A stretch of 13,003 bases of DNA from an uncultured Bacteroidota bacterium (GTDB lineage: Bacteria > Bacteroidota > Bacteroidia > Chitinophagales > Saprospiraceae). Under the pieces are notes generated by a model. It searched no databases, was not told where the DNA came from, and worked only from the letters and a program-made list of their open reading frames with translations. Below are positions 7,219-13,003 of the stretch, piece after piece. The position numbers and the translations under genes are program-made. Where the stretch lies: the NCBI GenBank assembly GCA_937926185.1, contig CALEYM010000161.1, positions 1 through 13,003 of the forward strand, in the 5' to 3' direction. The stretch's first letter is position 1. Each line of letters begins with the position of its first letter.

Positions 7219-7338
7219 TTATACCTTGCTCCGCCAGGTTTTGTGCATGGGTAACGGGAGAATTACGTTTACGAAACTTTTTAAGTTTCGTAAACGTTGC
7301 CGGCGCTGATGCACAAAACCTGGCGGAGCAAGGTATAA
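7219..7338. mobile_element. 120-bp nested palindromic element (MITE/REP-like)
   Basis: The outer arms (7219-7248 and 7309-7338) are perfect 30-bp reverse complements beginning ttataccttgctccgccagg. An inner perfect 15-bp hairpin (7265-7279 with 7283-7297, acgtttacgaaactt) has a 3-nt loop. No protein is encoded. The equivalent place in copy A has only 7 nt between the start codon and the shared block gcattttg, so the element appears to have been inserted here. Its mobilising enzyme is unknown; such elements are typically moved by REP-associated tyrosine transposases or IS transposases elsewhere in the genome (inference). Confidence 0.75.
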
Positions 7339-7387
7339 AAGCATTTTGATCGTGAATGGTGTTGACTTTAAGGGTTAGAAGCGGACA

Positions 7388-7421
7388 TAAAAAAAGGTAC
7401 CCCGTGGGGGAGTACCGTTTT
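7388..7421 (-). terminator. Intrinsic terminator after the sigma/anti-sigma-like operon (copy B)
   Basis: On the minus strand GGTACtCCCC, a short CAC loop and GGGGTACC form a stable stem followed by T7, about 35-65 bp past the stop of the anti-sigma-like gene (7455). It is well placed to end the operon from 9069. Confidence 0.8.
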
Positions 7422-7454
7422 TGAAAAAAATTTGTAGCCTGAAAAAATACCCGC

Positions 7455-8468
7455 CTACTTCGGCCAAATCCCCCGCTCCGCCAACGCATCCCGCAGTGCA
7501 AGCGCCTTGTCACGCCGGGGGTGTTTGGCGTCGCCGGTGATCTTATTGAGCAACTCCTGAAATTCGGAGCGGTACCGCTGGTAATCCGCCAGGTAAAAAA
7601 GGCAGAGATCCCAATCTGTTTTGTCGGTATCTTTGTCAAATTCCCTGTATTTCAGGTAGGCGTCCACGGCAAGAGGGTACTGTTTGCGTTTGAAATACAC
7701 GTAGGCCAGCATTTCGAGCGCCTTGGGATAATTCGTTTGGTCATCTGCTTCGATGCGAATCAGCAGGTTCATGGCTGTACGGTATTGTTTATTGACAATG
7801 GCAGCGTCTGCTTTACGAACCAACTCCCCGCCTGCATCTCCGGGAGCGACGCCGCGGTCGCGCAGCGATTCGAGCATAACATCGGCGTAGGCGATGAGTT
7901 CCTGGTCGGCCAGTTGCGTCCATTCCGGCGCCGGGGGCTGAACTGCCGCTGCCTGTTGGTTTCTGCCGGGAGGCGTTGCGGGTTTGCCGGCAGGTGCCGG
8001 CGCCGTTTGTTGCAAGCGCAGCAGGTCTTCCCGCAGTTGCCGGATTTCCTGTTCCTGTGTGTCCGATTTCCCTTTTTCGGCTTCCAGGGCCTGTTCGAGG
8101 CGCCGGCGTTCGGCGCGTTCCAAAGCCAGTTGCCCTTCGTAATATCGCCAAAGCCCAAAAGCCCCGGCGAGCAGCAGGAGCACTGGGGCGACGAGCCAGA
8201 ATTTTGCATAACCGGGTTTTGCGGCCGGCGGCGGCGATTTGGGTGGCGGGTCGATGGCGTCCAGTTCCCGCTGCCAGCGGGCGAAGTCCTGTTGCAGGTC
8301 CAGTTCGGCTAAGCGGTCGGGCACAGGCAGGATAAGGCGGTGCAGTTCCACTTCTTCGGCCAGTTCGGGGTTGTTCGCGATTTGTTTTTCAAACGCGTCC
8401 GCGTCCGCCGCCGGCAGATCGCCCAGCAGGTAAGCTTCTATTTTATCGTGTAAGGCCCGGTCAATCAT
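7455..8468 (-). CDS. Membrane-anchored anti-sigma-factor-like protein with periplasmic TPR-like region
   Basis: A 337-residue single-pass membrane protein. Residues 1-70 form a cytoplasmic helical domain typical of anti-sigma N-termini in layout (IEAYLLGDLPAADADAFEKQ, NNPELAEEVELHR), but without the HxxxCxxC zinc motif. Residues 72-87 are a Pro-rich linker, 90-108 a transmembrane helix (FWLVAPVLLLLAGAFGLW), 110-155 a charged coiled coil, 156-182 a Pro/Ala linker and 185-330 a TPR-like helical region (AIVNKQYRTAMNLLIRIEAD, LEMLAYVYFKRKQYPLAVDA, FYLADYQRYRSEFQELLNKI). The start ATG overlaps the sigma gene's stop by 8 nt (ATGATTGA), implying translational coupling. The role inferred from context is to hold the sigma factor at the membrane and sense an envelope signal through the periplasmic part. 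Sequence evidence for direct sigma binding is indirect. A broken duplicate of its 3' end lies at 4785-4962. Confidence 0.85.
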   Translation of the reverse strand: MIDRALHDKIEAYLLGDLPAADADAFEKQIANNPELAEEVELHRLILPVPDRLAELDLQQDFARWQRELDAIDPPPKSPPPAAKPGYAKFWLVAPVLLLLAGAFGLWRYYEGQLALERAERRRLEQALEAEKGKSDTQEQEIRQLREDLLRLQQTAPAPAGKPATPPGRNQQAAAVQPPAPEWTQLADQELIAYADVMLESLRDRGVAPGDAGGELVRKADAAIVNKQYRTAMNLLIRIEADDQTNYPKALEMLAYVYFKRKQYPLAVDAYLKYREFDKDTDKTDWDLCLFYLADYQRYRSEFQELLNKITGDAKHPRRDKALALRDALAERGIWPK

Positions 8469-9069
8469 ACAATAATTCTTTGAGACGTTTTGCCTTGTCC
8501 GGATTTTCCCGGAGATGGTTCTTCAGTTTGGTCTGGCATTCGTACTTTTCTTTTTTGGCTTTGTCGGCGTCTTTCCAGCCCTCGGCTTCGGCGATTTTTT
8601 CCATGCTGGCCCCCTCGTAAAAAAACAGGCGCAGCACCCGCCGGCAGCGTTCGCCGAGTATGTCAATCAGATCGTCGACGGACTTGCGCAAATCCCGGCC
8701 CATTACCTGTTTTTCCACGCTGTCCACCACGCTCTTTATCGCCGCTTCTTCCCGCCCGGGATTAGCCGGTTCTTTTTGTTGTTTTTTCCGGAGCCTGATG
8801 CAGCGGTTCAGCACACAACGCGCCAGGTAGGTTTTCAGCGTGGCAGTATCCAGTTGAAAAGCCGGCGAACGGACGACCTTTTCAAACGGCAGGGCCACTT
8901 CGTTCATGGCTTCGGCGGCTTCGCCGGGCGTGCCGCCGCGCTGTACAACCACGCCAGCCCATACGTCGCGCCAGTTTTTATACATATACTCCCAGGCCCT
9001 GCGTCGATCGGGATCGCCCCGGCGCAGGGCCTGGATAATTGCTTCGTCCGTCCAGTTCTTCGCGTTCAT
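8461..9069 (-). CDS. ECF-like sigma-70 family RNA polymerase sigma factor
   Basis: A 202-residue cytoplasmic protein. The N-terminal part matches a sigma region-2 layout (DEAIIQALRRGDPDRRRAWE, then YMYKNWRDVW and the LKTYLARCVLNRCIRLRKKQ helix, about residues 8-98). Residues 125-190 form a region-4 helix-turn-helix (LGERCRRVLRLFFYEGASME, KIAEAEGWKDADKAKKEKYE). It belongs to the divergent sigma type common in Bacteroidota, where 'FFYEGxSMxxIAxxxG' replaces the usual ECF HTH wording. It should direct RNA polymerase to a small regulon and be restrained by the overlapping membrane protein. It is the first gene of a two-gene operon, with a candidate promoter at 9128-9135 and a terminator at 7388-7421. 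The start at 9069 gives the expected length and places the first helix correctly. Confidence 0.9.
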   Translation of the reverse strand: MNAKNWTDEAIIQALRRGDPDRRRAWEYMYKNWRDVWAGVVVQRGGTPGEAAEAMNEVALPFEKVVRSPAFQLDTATLKTYLARCVLNRCIRLRKKQQKEPANPGREEAAIKSVVDSVEKQVMGRDLRKSVDDLIDILGERCRRVLRLFFYEGASMEKIAEAEGWKDADKAKKEKYECQTKLKNHLRENPDKAKRLKELLYD

Positions 9070-9070
9070 G

Positions 9071-9105
9071 TTTTAGAGGCGGGGTGGGTGAAAAGGGTAC
9101 CCCCT
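9071..9105 (-). promoter_or_regulatory. Leader motif of the sigma gene shared with both direct repeats
   Basis: The plus-strand motif ttagaggcggg (9073-9083), followed within about 10 nt by an A-run and ggtacccc (9096-9103), recurs as ttagaggcggg...ggtacccc at 4704-4733 and as ttagaagcgga...ggtacccc at 7375-7403. In all three cases it lies just upstream of a minus-strand start codon: sigma, T9SS gene and ghost gene. At the direct repeats ggtacccc is also half of a terminator stem; here no hairpin forms. It could be a shared regulatory or untranslated-leader motif. Confidence 0.35.
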
Positions 9106-9127
9106 GTGATTAGAGAAAATATTCAGG

Positions 9128-9135
9128 CAAAAATA
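9128..9135 (-). promoter_or_regulatory. Candidate -7 promoter element of the sigma operon
   Basis: The minus strand reads TATTTTTG, an exact TAnnTTTG match, about 58 nt upstream of the sigma start codon. This would give a leader of roughly 50 nt. No convincing -33 TTG is seen at the standard distance, so an alternative sigma (including the encoded one) could also act here. Confidence 0.4.
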
Positions 9136-9238
9136 ACCCGGAATGAACGGAAAAGGGGTGTGTTTTTTGCGAAAAATTGTCCATGCCGGTTCTAAATCAT
9201 TTATCATTGTTCAGGAACTGGATGCATTCCAAATTGTC

Positions 9239-9386
9239 GCTTGCTATACCGGGAGCGTGTCTGAGCGCAGCGAAGGAACCGGGGCCGAAGGCCTCCAAAA
9301 TTAAATCACAACTTTTTTGCTTTTACAGGGCCTTCGGCCCCGGTTCCTTCACTGCGCTCAGGATGATAAACCCCGGTATAGCAAGC
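9239..9386. repeat. Large imperfect palindrome in the divergent intergenic region
   Basis: The outer arms 9239-9253 and 9372-9386 (gcttgctataccggg) pair perfectly. The inner arms 9261-9293 and 9329-9361 pair over 33 bp with one mismatch; the left arm begins ctgagcgcagcgaaggaacc. The looped centre is AT-rich. Weaker complementarity extends outside to about 9230 and 9400 (tccaaNttgt). No gene is encoded. It lies between the sigma operon promoter and the CHAT gene and is likely an interspersed palindromic repeat, possibly also insulating the two transcription units. Confidence 0.85.
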
Positions 9387-9399
9387 AATTACAAGTTGG

Positions 9400-9563
9400 A
9401 ACTTTGATTATCAGTGTGTTAGACTATTAAGGGCGGAAACCCCTTGCTTTGCGCCGACCCGCCGGTGGAGTATCCTCCTTATGAGGAAAATAGATGATGT
9501 AAAAAGTAGTACGACATAAGGTATTATTACAGGTTTTGCCGTACTTTTCGGGAGTTATTTCGC
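9400..9563. other. Gene-free spacer upstream of the CHAT gene
   Basis: No credible gene, tRNA or exact TAnnTTTG element is seen on the plus strand. There is a small hairpin (tcctc ttat gagga, about 9473-9486). The CHAT gene promoter must lie here or within the next palindrome, but I cannot locate it. Confidence 0.45.
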
Positions 9564-9722
9564 GTGTTTTCTCCCCCCAACCCCTGAAGGGGAGTTGATG
9601 GCGGGTCGCCTGGACATTTTTATTTTGAAAACACAACAGAATATCCAATATCCAACACCGAATTTCCAAGGTCCAAGGTACCCGCCATCAACTCCCCTTC
9701 AGGGGTTGGGGGGAGAAAACAC
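9564..9722. mobile_element. Element with perfect 42-bp terminal inverted repeats
   Basis: The arms 9564-9605 and 9681-9722 are exact reverse complements over 42 bp (one more pair inside, 9606-9680). They contain ccaacccctgaaggggag and ttgatggcggg. The 74-nt centre is AT-rich with short repeats (aatatccaatatccaacacc). There is no transposase; small open frames across it are symmetry artefacts. It ends 33 bp before the CHAT start codon, so its right arm probably lies in the leader or promoter. A truncated relative of the arm motif occurs inside the CHAT coding region at 12544-12573. Confidence 0.85.
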
Positions 9723-9755
9723 TCAAATTATTTCACGCCACCAATTGAAGCAACC

Positions 9756-12700
9756 ATGCGCCGCCTTATCCTGCCCTTTTTCGCTTTCCTTTCCTGCTTT
9801 TTTTTTTTTTCTTGCTCTTTGGATGCGCAAGTCGTGGATACGGCGGCAGTGAGGAGGGAGGTGGATAGTTTGATTGAGGTCAATAATAGTTTGATCAGAC
9901 AGAAAAAGTATGAGGAAGCGCTGCAAGTGATAGAGATGACTGAGAATAAAGTAAAGGCGGCTTTGGGGAGGGAGAATTCAGTTTACGTAAAGTGCATTCA
10001 CACCAAAGGTATGATATTTTATTCGCAGGGCAAATATGCAGAAGTTGAGCCTTTTTGGTTGGAAGCCAAAACTATCCGGGAAAAAACTTTGGGCAAGGAA
10101 CACCCGGATTATGCAAAAAGTCTTAATAGTATAGGAACTTTGTATAAGAACATGAGTGCTTATGATAAAGCCGAACCATTATACATAGAGGCCAAAACCT
10201 TGAGAGAAAAAGCATTGGGGAGAGACCATCCTGATTATGCCTGGAGTTTGAACAATTTAGCAAATTTATATTGGCACATGGGCCAATACGCACAAGCCGA
10301 ACCGCTCTTTCTTGAGGCCAAAGCCATCCGGGAAAAAGTCTTGGGCAAAGAACATATAGATTATGCTGCCAGCCTGAATAACCTGGCAATTCTATATAAA
10401 AACACGGTCCAATACGAAAAAGCCGAACCACTTCACCTCGAAGCCAAAGCTATCCGGGAAAAAGTCTTGGGCAAAGAACATCCCGATTATGCTCACAGCC
10501 TAAACAATCTGGCAAATCTGTACAGTGATATGGGGCAATACGAAAAATCCGAACCGCTTTACCTCGAAGCCAAAGCTATCCGGGAAAAAGTCTTGGGCAA
10601 AGAACATCCCGATTATGCTCACAGTTTGAACAACCTGGCGATTCTGTACTGGGAAATGGGTCAATATGAAAAAGTCGAACCACTCTACCTTGAGGCCAAA
10701 AACACCCTGGAAAAAGTCTTGGGAAAGGAACATCCCGATTATGCCGCTACCTTGAACAATTTGGCTCTTCTGTACAGTGACATGGGCCAATACGGAGAAT
10801 CCGAACCGCTTCTCCTCGAGGCCAAAACCATCCGGGAAAAAGTTTTAGGCAAGGAACACTCCCAATATGCCTCCAGCCTTGACAACCTTGCGAGTCTATA
10901 CCAGGATATGGGGCAATACGAAAAATCCGAACCGCTGCACCTCGAAGCCAAAGCCATCCGGAAAAAAGTCTTAGGTAAGGAACATCCCGATTATGCTGTC
11001 AGTCTGAATAACCTGGCGAATCTGTACAAGGCCAAGAGGCAATACGAAAAAGCCGAACCGCTGTACCTTGAGGCCAAAGTTATCCGAGAAAAAGTCTTGG
11101 GCAAAGAACATCCTGAATGTGCCCAAACTTTGAACAACCTTGCGAACCTGTACAAGACCAAGATGCGATACGGAAAATCCGAACCGCTCCTCCTCGAGGC
11201 CAAAACCATCCGAGAAAAAGTCTTGGGTAAAGAACATCCCGACTATGCCCAGAGCCTCAATAACCTGGCAATTCTATATAAAAACACGGCCCAATACGAA
11301 AAAGCCGAACCTTTTTACCGTGAACTGTCGGAGGCCAACAAGCGTCAACTTAAAAAAGCCTTTCCCCACCTATCTGAACGGGAGATGGGCAATTATCTGA
11401 ATACTTTTTCTCAATGTCAAGATGAAATCTTATCATTCCTCCAAATTGCCGGCAGCAAAACTGTAATCCCTGTCTGCTACGACAACAGCCTGTTTTACAA
11501 AGGATCCATGTTGCAATCCGCCGGCTGGGTCAGACAATTGGCTCTTACGGATGAGGCCACTGCCGAAACATTCAACCTCCTCAAATCCCACCGCCGCCGC
11601 CTCGCCGCCCAATACGCCCTGCCCATTGCCGAGCGCGACAGCGCCCTCGTAGCCGAACTGGAAGAAAAAGCCAACACCCTCGAAAAAGACCTCGTCCGCA
11701 CGGTAGCCGGCTACGGCGAGGCGCTGCGCCAGGTGGAATGGCAGGAAGTGCGCGACCGGCTCAGGCCCGGCGAAGCTGCCATCGAATTCGTCCACTACCG
11801 CTACTACGACCACAAGGCCCGCGCCACCGACAGCACTATGTACGCCGCTCTTGTCCTTTTGCCCTCTGATACGGCCCCGCGCTTCGTGCCTTTGTGCGAA
11901 CAACGGCAACTGGACGCTATTTTCAACCAGAAAACGGGTAACAATCTGTACTATCAAAACATCTACAACGCCGGCGATAACGGTACCTCTCCTTTGTACC
12001 CCCTGCTCTGGCAGCCGCTGGAGCCGCAGCTGCAAGGCGTAGACACCGTCTACTTCTCCCCATCCGGCCTGCTGCACCGCCTCAATCTGAGCGCCATCCA
12101 GCCCGCCCACCGCGAAACCCTGGCCGACCGCTACCAACTCATCGGTATGGGCAGCACGCGCAACCTCGTGGCGCCGCCCGCGGTGAGTACGGCGGGTAAC
12201 ACGGCGGCGCTGTTCGGTGGTATCCAATACGAAATGGACAGCACCAAAATCGCCGCCTTTCTTCCGCCCGACACCGCGGGCGGCAACCTCGTCCTCCGCG
12301 GCAGCGGCGGCTTTGTCTATACCGACAGCACCCTGCGCGGCGGCGCCTGGGGCCCATTACCCGCGACGGAAAAAGAAATAAACGTCACCGATAAAATCCT
12401 GAAAAACAAGAGCTTTCAAACCAGCGTCTACCGCGACTACGCCGCCACCGAGGAGGCCCTGCAAAAAATCGGACACGGAAAATCGCCCTCACCCCGCGTG
12501 CTGCACATCGCCACGCACGGGTTTTTCTTCCCGGACCCGCAAGCCACCTCCTTCAGGAGGGGGTTGGGGGAGGTCGAGCCCGTTTTCAAAATTTCCGACA
12601 ACCCCATGATCCGCTCCGGCCTCCTCCTCGCCGGCGCCAACCACGCCTGGAAAACCGGCCGCCCCCTGCGCCCCGGCATGGAAGACGGCATCCTCACCGC

Positions 12701-13003
12701 CTACGAGATCAGCCAGATGAACCTGCGCAACACCGAACTGGTGGTGCTCTCGGCCTGCGAAACCGGCCTGGGCCAGATAGAAGGCAACGAAGGCGTGTAC
12801 GGCCTGCAACGCGCCTTCAAGATCGCCGGGGCCAGATACCTGCTGATGAGCCTCTGGAAAGTACCCGACGGCCCCACGCAGGAACTGATGCAGGCCTTCT
12901 ACGAACAGTGGCTCAACCAGGGCAAAAACATTCCCGACGCGTTCCGGGCGGCACAGGCGCAGCTGCGGGCGAAATATCCGAATCCTTTGTTTTGGGCGGG
13001 GTT
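9756..13003 (+). CDS. Exported TPR-CHAT (caspase-like) protein, 3' end cut by the window
   Basis: 1082 codons are visible with no stop. Residues 1-25 form a signal peptide (MRRLILPFFAFLSCFFFFSC); either Cys20 is a lipobox Cys or cleavage follows LDA at 25. Residues about 72-108 are a divergent TPR. Residues 109-528 are ten TPR units of exactly 42 residues (consensus EKVLGKEHPDYAxSLNNLA, then GQYEKAEPLYLEAKAIR), kinesin-light-chain-like. Residues 530-670 are a helical linker. Residues 670 to the end are a CHAT domain with catalytic His921 (HIATHGFF) and Cys1001 (LSACETGLG). CHAT is a clan CD caspase/separase-like fold, so proteolysis is expected; TPRs usually bind a partner that controls it. 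After FWAG only about ten residues are normally missing. It lies divergent from the sigma/anti-sigma operon. Oddities: a T13 run in the signal-peptide codons, an AT-richer TPR half against a GC-rich CHAT half, and an in-frame repeat insertion between His921 and Cys1001. Confidence 0.92.
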   Translation, partial: MRRLILPFFAFLSCFFFFSCSLDAQVVDTAAVRREVDSLIEVNNSLIRQKKYEEALQVIEMTENKVKAALGRENSVYVKCIHTKGMIFYSQGKYAEVEPFWLEAKTIREKTLGKEHPDYAKSLNSIGTLYKNMSAYDKAEPLYIEAKTLREKALGRDHPDYAWSLNNLANLYWHMGQYAQAEPLFLEAKAIREKVLGKEHIDYAASLNNLAILYKNTVQYEKAEPLHLEAKAIREKVLGKEHPDYAHSLNNLANLYSDMGQYEKSEPLYLEAKAIREKVLGKEHPDYAHSLNNLAILYWEMGQYEKVEPLYLEAKNTLEKVLGKEHPDYAATLNNLALLYSDMGQYGESEPLLLEAKTIREKVLGKEHSQYASSLDNLASLYQDMGQYEKSEPLHLEAKAIRKKVLGKEHPDYAVSLNNLANLYKAKRQYEKAEPLYLEAKVIREKVLGKEHPECAQTLNNLANLYKTKMRYGKSEPLLLEAKTIREKVLGKEHPDYAQSLNNLAILYKNTAQYEKAEPFYRELSEANKRQLKKAFPHLSEREMGNYLNTFSQCQDEILSFLQIAGSKTVIPVCYDNSLFYKGSMLQSAGWVRQLALTDEATAETFNLLKSHRRRLAAQYALPIAERDSALVAELEEKANTLEKDLVRTVAGYGEALRQVEWQEVRDRLRPGEAAIEFVHYRYYDHKARATDSTMYAALVLLPSDTAPRFVPLCEQRQLDAIFNQKTGNNLYYQNIYNAGDNGTSPLYPLLWQPLEPQLQGVDTVYFSPSGLLHRLNLSAIQPAHRETLADRYQLIGMGSTRNLVAPPAVSTAGNTAALFGGIQYEMDSTKIAAFLPPDTAGGNLVLRGSGGFVYTDSTLRGGAWGPLPATEKEINVTDKILKNKSFQTSVYRDYAATEEALQKIGHGKSPSPRVLHIATHGFFFPDPQATSFRRGLGEVEPVFKISDNPMIRSGLLLAGANHAWKTGRPLRPGMEDGILTAYEISQMNLRNTELVVLSACETGLGQIEGNEGVYGLQRAFKIAGARYLLMSLWKVPDGPTQELMQAFYEQWLNQGKNIPDAFRAAQAQLRAKYPNPLFWAG
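9798..9810 (+). repeat. T13 homopolymer inside the signal-peptide codons
   Basis: Thirteen consecutive T encode four Phe (residues 15-18) plus the first base of Ser19. As given, the frame is open through the whole gene; one T more or less would frameshift it after residue 18. It is a candidate slippage site, and also a place where sequencing error is possible. Confidence 0.9.
10080..11339 (+). repeat. Ten tandem 126-bp coding repeats (TPR array)
   Basis: Ten head-to-tail units of exactly 126 bp start at 10080, 10206, 10332, 10458, 10584, 10710, 10836, 10962, 11088 and 11214. Units starting at 10458 and 10584 share a stretch of about 60 identical bases (from cctcgaagccaaagctatcc through gattatgctcacag), pointing to recent duplication or conversion. 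All units keep the frame, so gain or loss by recombination would change TPR number without breaking the protein. Confidence 0.93.
12544..12573 (+). repeat. Intragenic copy of the intergenic palindrome motif
   Basis: The stretch cctccttcaggagggggttg, followed by a G-rich tail, resembles the arm of the element at 9564-9722 (ctccccttcaggggttgggg). It encodes TSFRRGLGEV (residues 931-940), which interrupts the CHAT domain between HIATHGFFFPDP and PVFKISDNPMIRSG in frame. It reads as a short repeat that has become coding sequence. Confidence 0.6.

Larger units (their letters stand above)
7199..7606. repeat. Direct repeat copy B, interrupted by a palindromic element
   Basis: Counterpart of 4644-4936, same orientation: ghost start region (7199-7217), a 120-bp nested palindrome (7219-7338) absent from copy A, then gcattttgatcgtgaatggt (7341 onward), terminator and the 3' end of the intact anti-sigma-like gene. 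The final 70 bp are identical to copy A. Recombination between A and B would delete the two-gene module and leave one continuous anti-sigma / terminator / T9SS arrangement. Confidence 0.85.

Noticed and set aside
4644..7606. Insertion sequence or integrative element with its own recombinase
   Set aside because: No transposase, integrase or tRNA attachment site is encoded; only direct repeats and cargo-like genes are visible.
7214..7639. 141-codon minus-strand open frame through direct repeat B
   Set aside because: It reads through the palindrome, the terminator and the anti-sigma 3' end in the wrong frame.
7521..8312. 263-codon plus-strand open frame opposite the anti-sigma-like gene
   Set aside because: Mirror of the real minus-strand gene, which has a transmembrane helix, coiled coil and an 8-nt overlap with sigma; the plus frame has no recognisable motif.
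9427..9852. Small open frames on both strands over the 42-bp inverted repeat
   Set aside because: They arise from the palindrome and have no start context or family similarity; the plus-strand one overlaps the CHAT start out of frame.
10080..11339. Possible CRISPR array because of regular repeats
   Set aside because: The period is 126 bp, fully coding and in frame as TPRs; there are no unique spacers and no cas genes.
11433..12227. 264-codon open frame on the minus strand inside the CHAT gene
   Set aside because: Antisense shadow of the GC-rich CHAT coding region; the plus-strand frame has TPR and CHAT motifs and runs without a stop.

Overview
The window looks like a chromosomal segment of a Bacteroidota bacterium, probably Saprospiraceae-like. 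Reasons: a type IX secretion (T9SS) C-terminal sorting domain, TAnnTTTG-type -7 promoter elements, an atypical ECF sigma / membrane anti-sigma-like gene pair, an exported TPR-CHAT protease-like protein, and several long palindromic intergenic elements. The family assignment is inference; no rRNA or tRNA is present. All calls were made by reading the sequence, without a database search.

Layout, left to right. (1) Positions 1-50 are a 10-bp tandem repeat. A two-domain VOC/glyoxalase-fold gene follows on the minus strand, diverging from a secreted coiled-coil protein on the plus strand. (2) A near-perfect 53-bp inverted repeat lies between that gene and the convergent gene for a 699-residue T9SS surface protein with two Fn3 and two PPC-like domains. 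(3) Positions 4644-7606 form a mosaic. Two direct repeats, each carrying a start-codon region, an intrinsic terminator and the 3' end of the anti-sigma-like gene, bracket an AT-richer two-gene module (a 404-residue secreted protein and a 182-residue lipoprotein). The left repeat holds a decayed anti-sigma fragment. The right repeat is fused to the intact gene, is interrupted by a 120-bp nested palindrome and retains a ghost start 'MKNIFS' like that of the T9SS protein. (4) Positions 7455-9069 are an overlapping sigma factor / anti-sigma-like pair on the minus strand. (5) Positions 9070-9755 are a gene-free divergent region with two large palindromic elements. (6) From 9756 to the right edge runs one long plus-strand gene (1082 codons visible, end cut off): signal peptide with a T13 tract, eleven TPR units (ten of them exact 126-bp periods), and a caspase-like CHAT domain with His921 and Cys1001.

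How the parts may work together (inference): the sigma factor and its membrane-anchored partner look like a transmembrane signalling switch. The T9SS protein behind the terminator looks like its ancestral downstream neighbour, before the two-gene module arrived between the direct repeats. The exported TPR-CHAT protease-like protein, divergent from the sigma operon, could act in the same compartment as the periplasmic part of the anti-sigma-like protein. That suggests a protease / anti-sigma / sigma circuit reminiscent of, but different from, the TPR-CHAT/Csx30/RpoE arrangement known from type III-E CRISPR systems.
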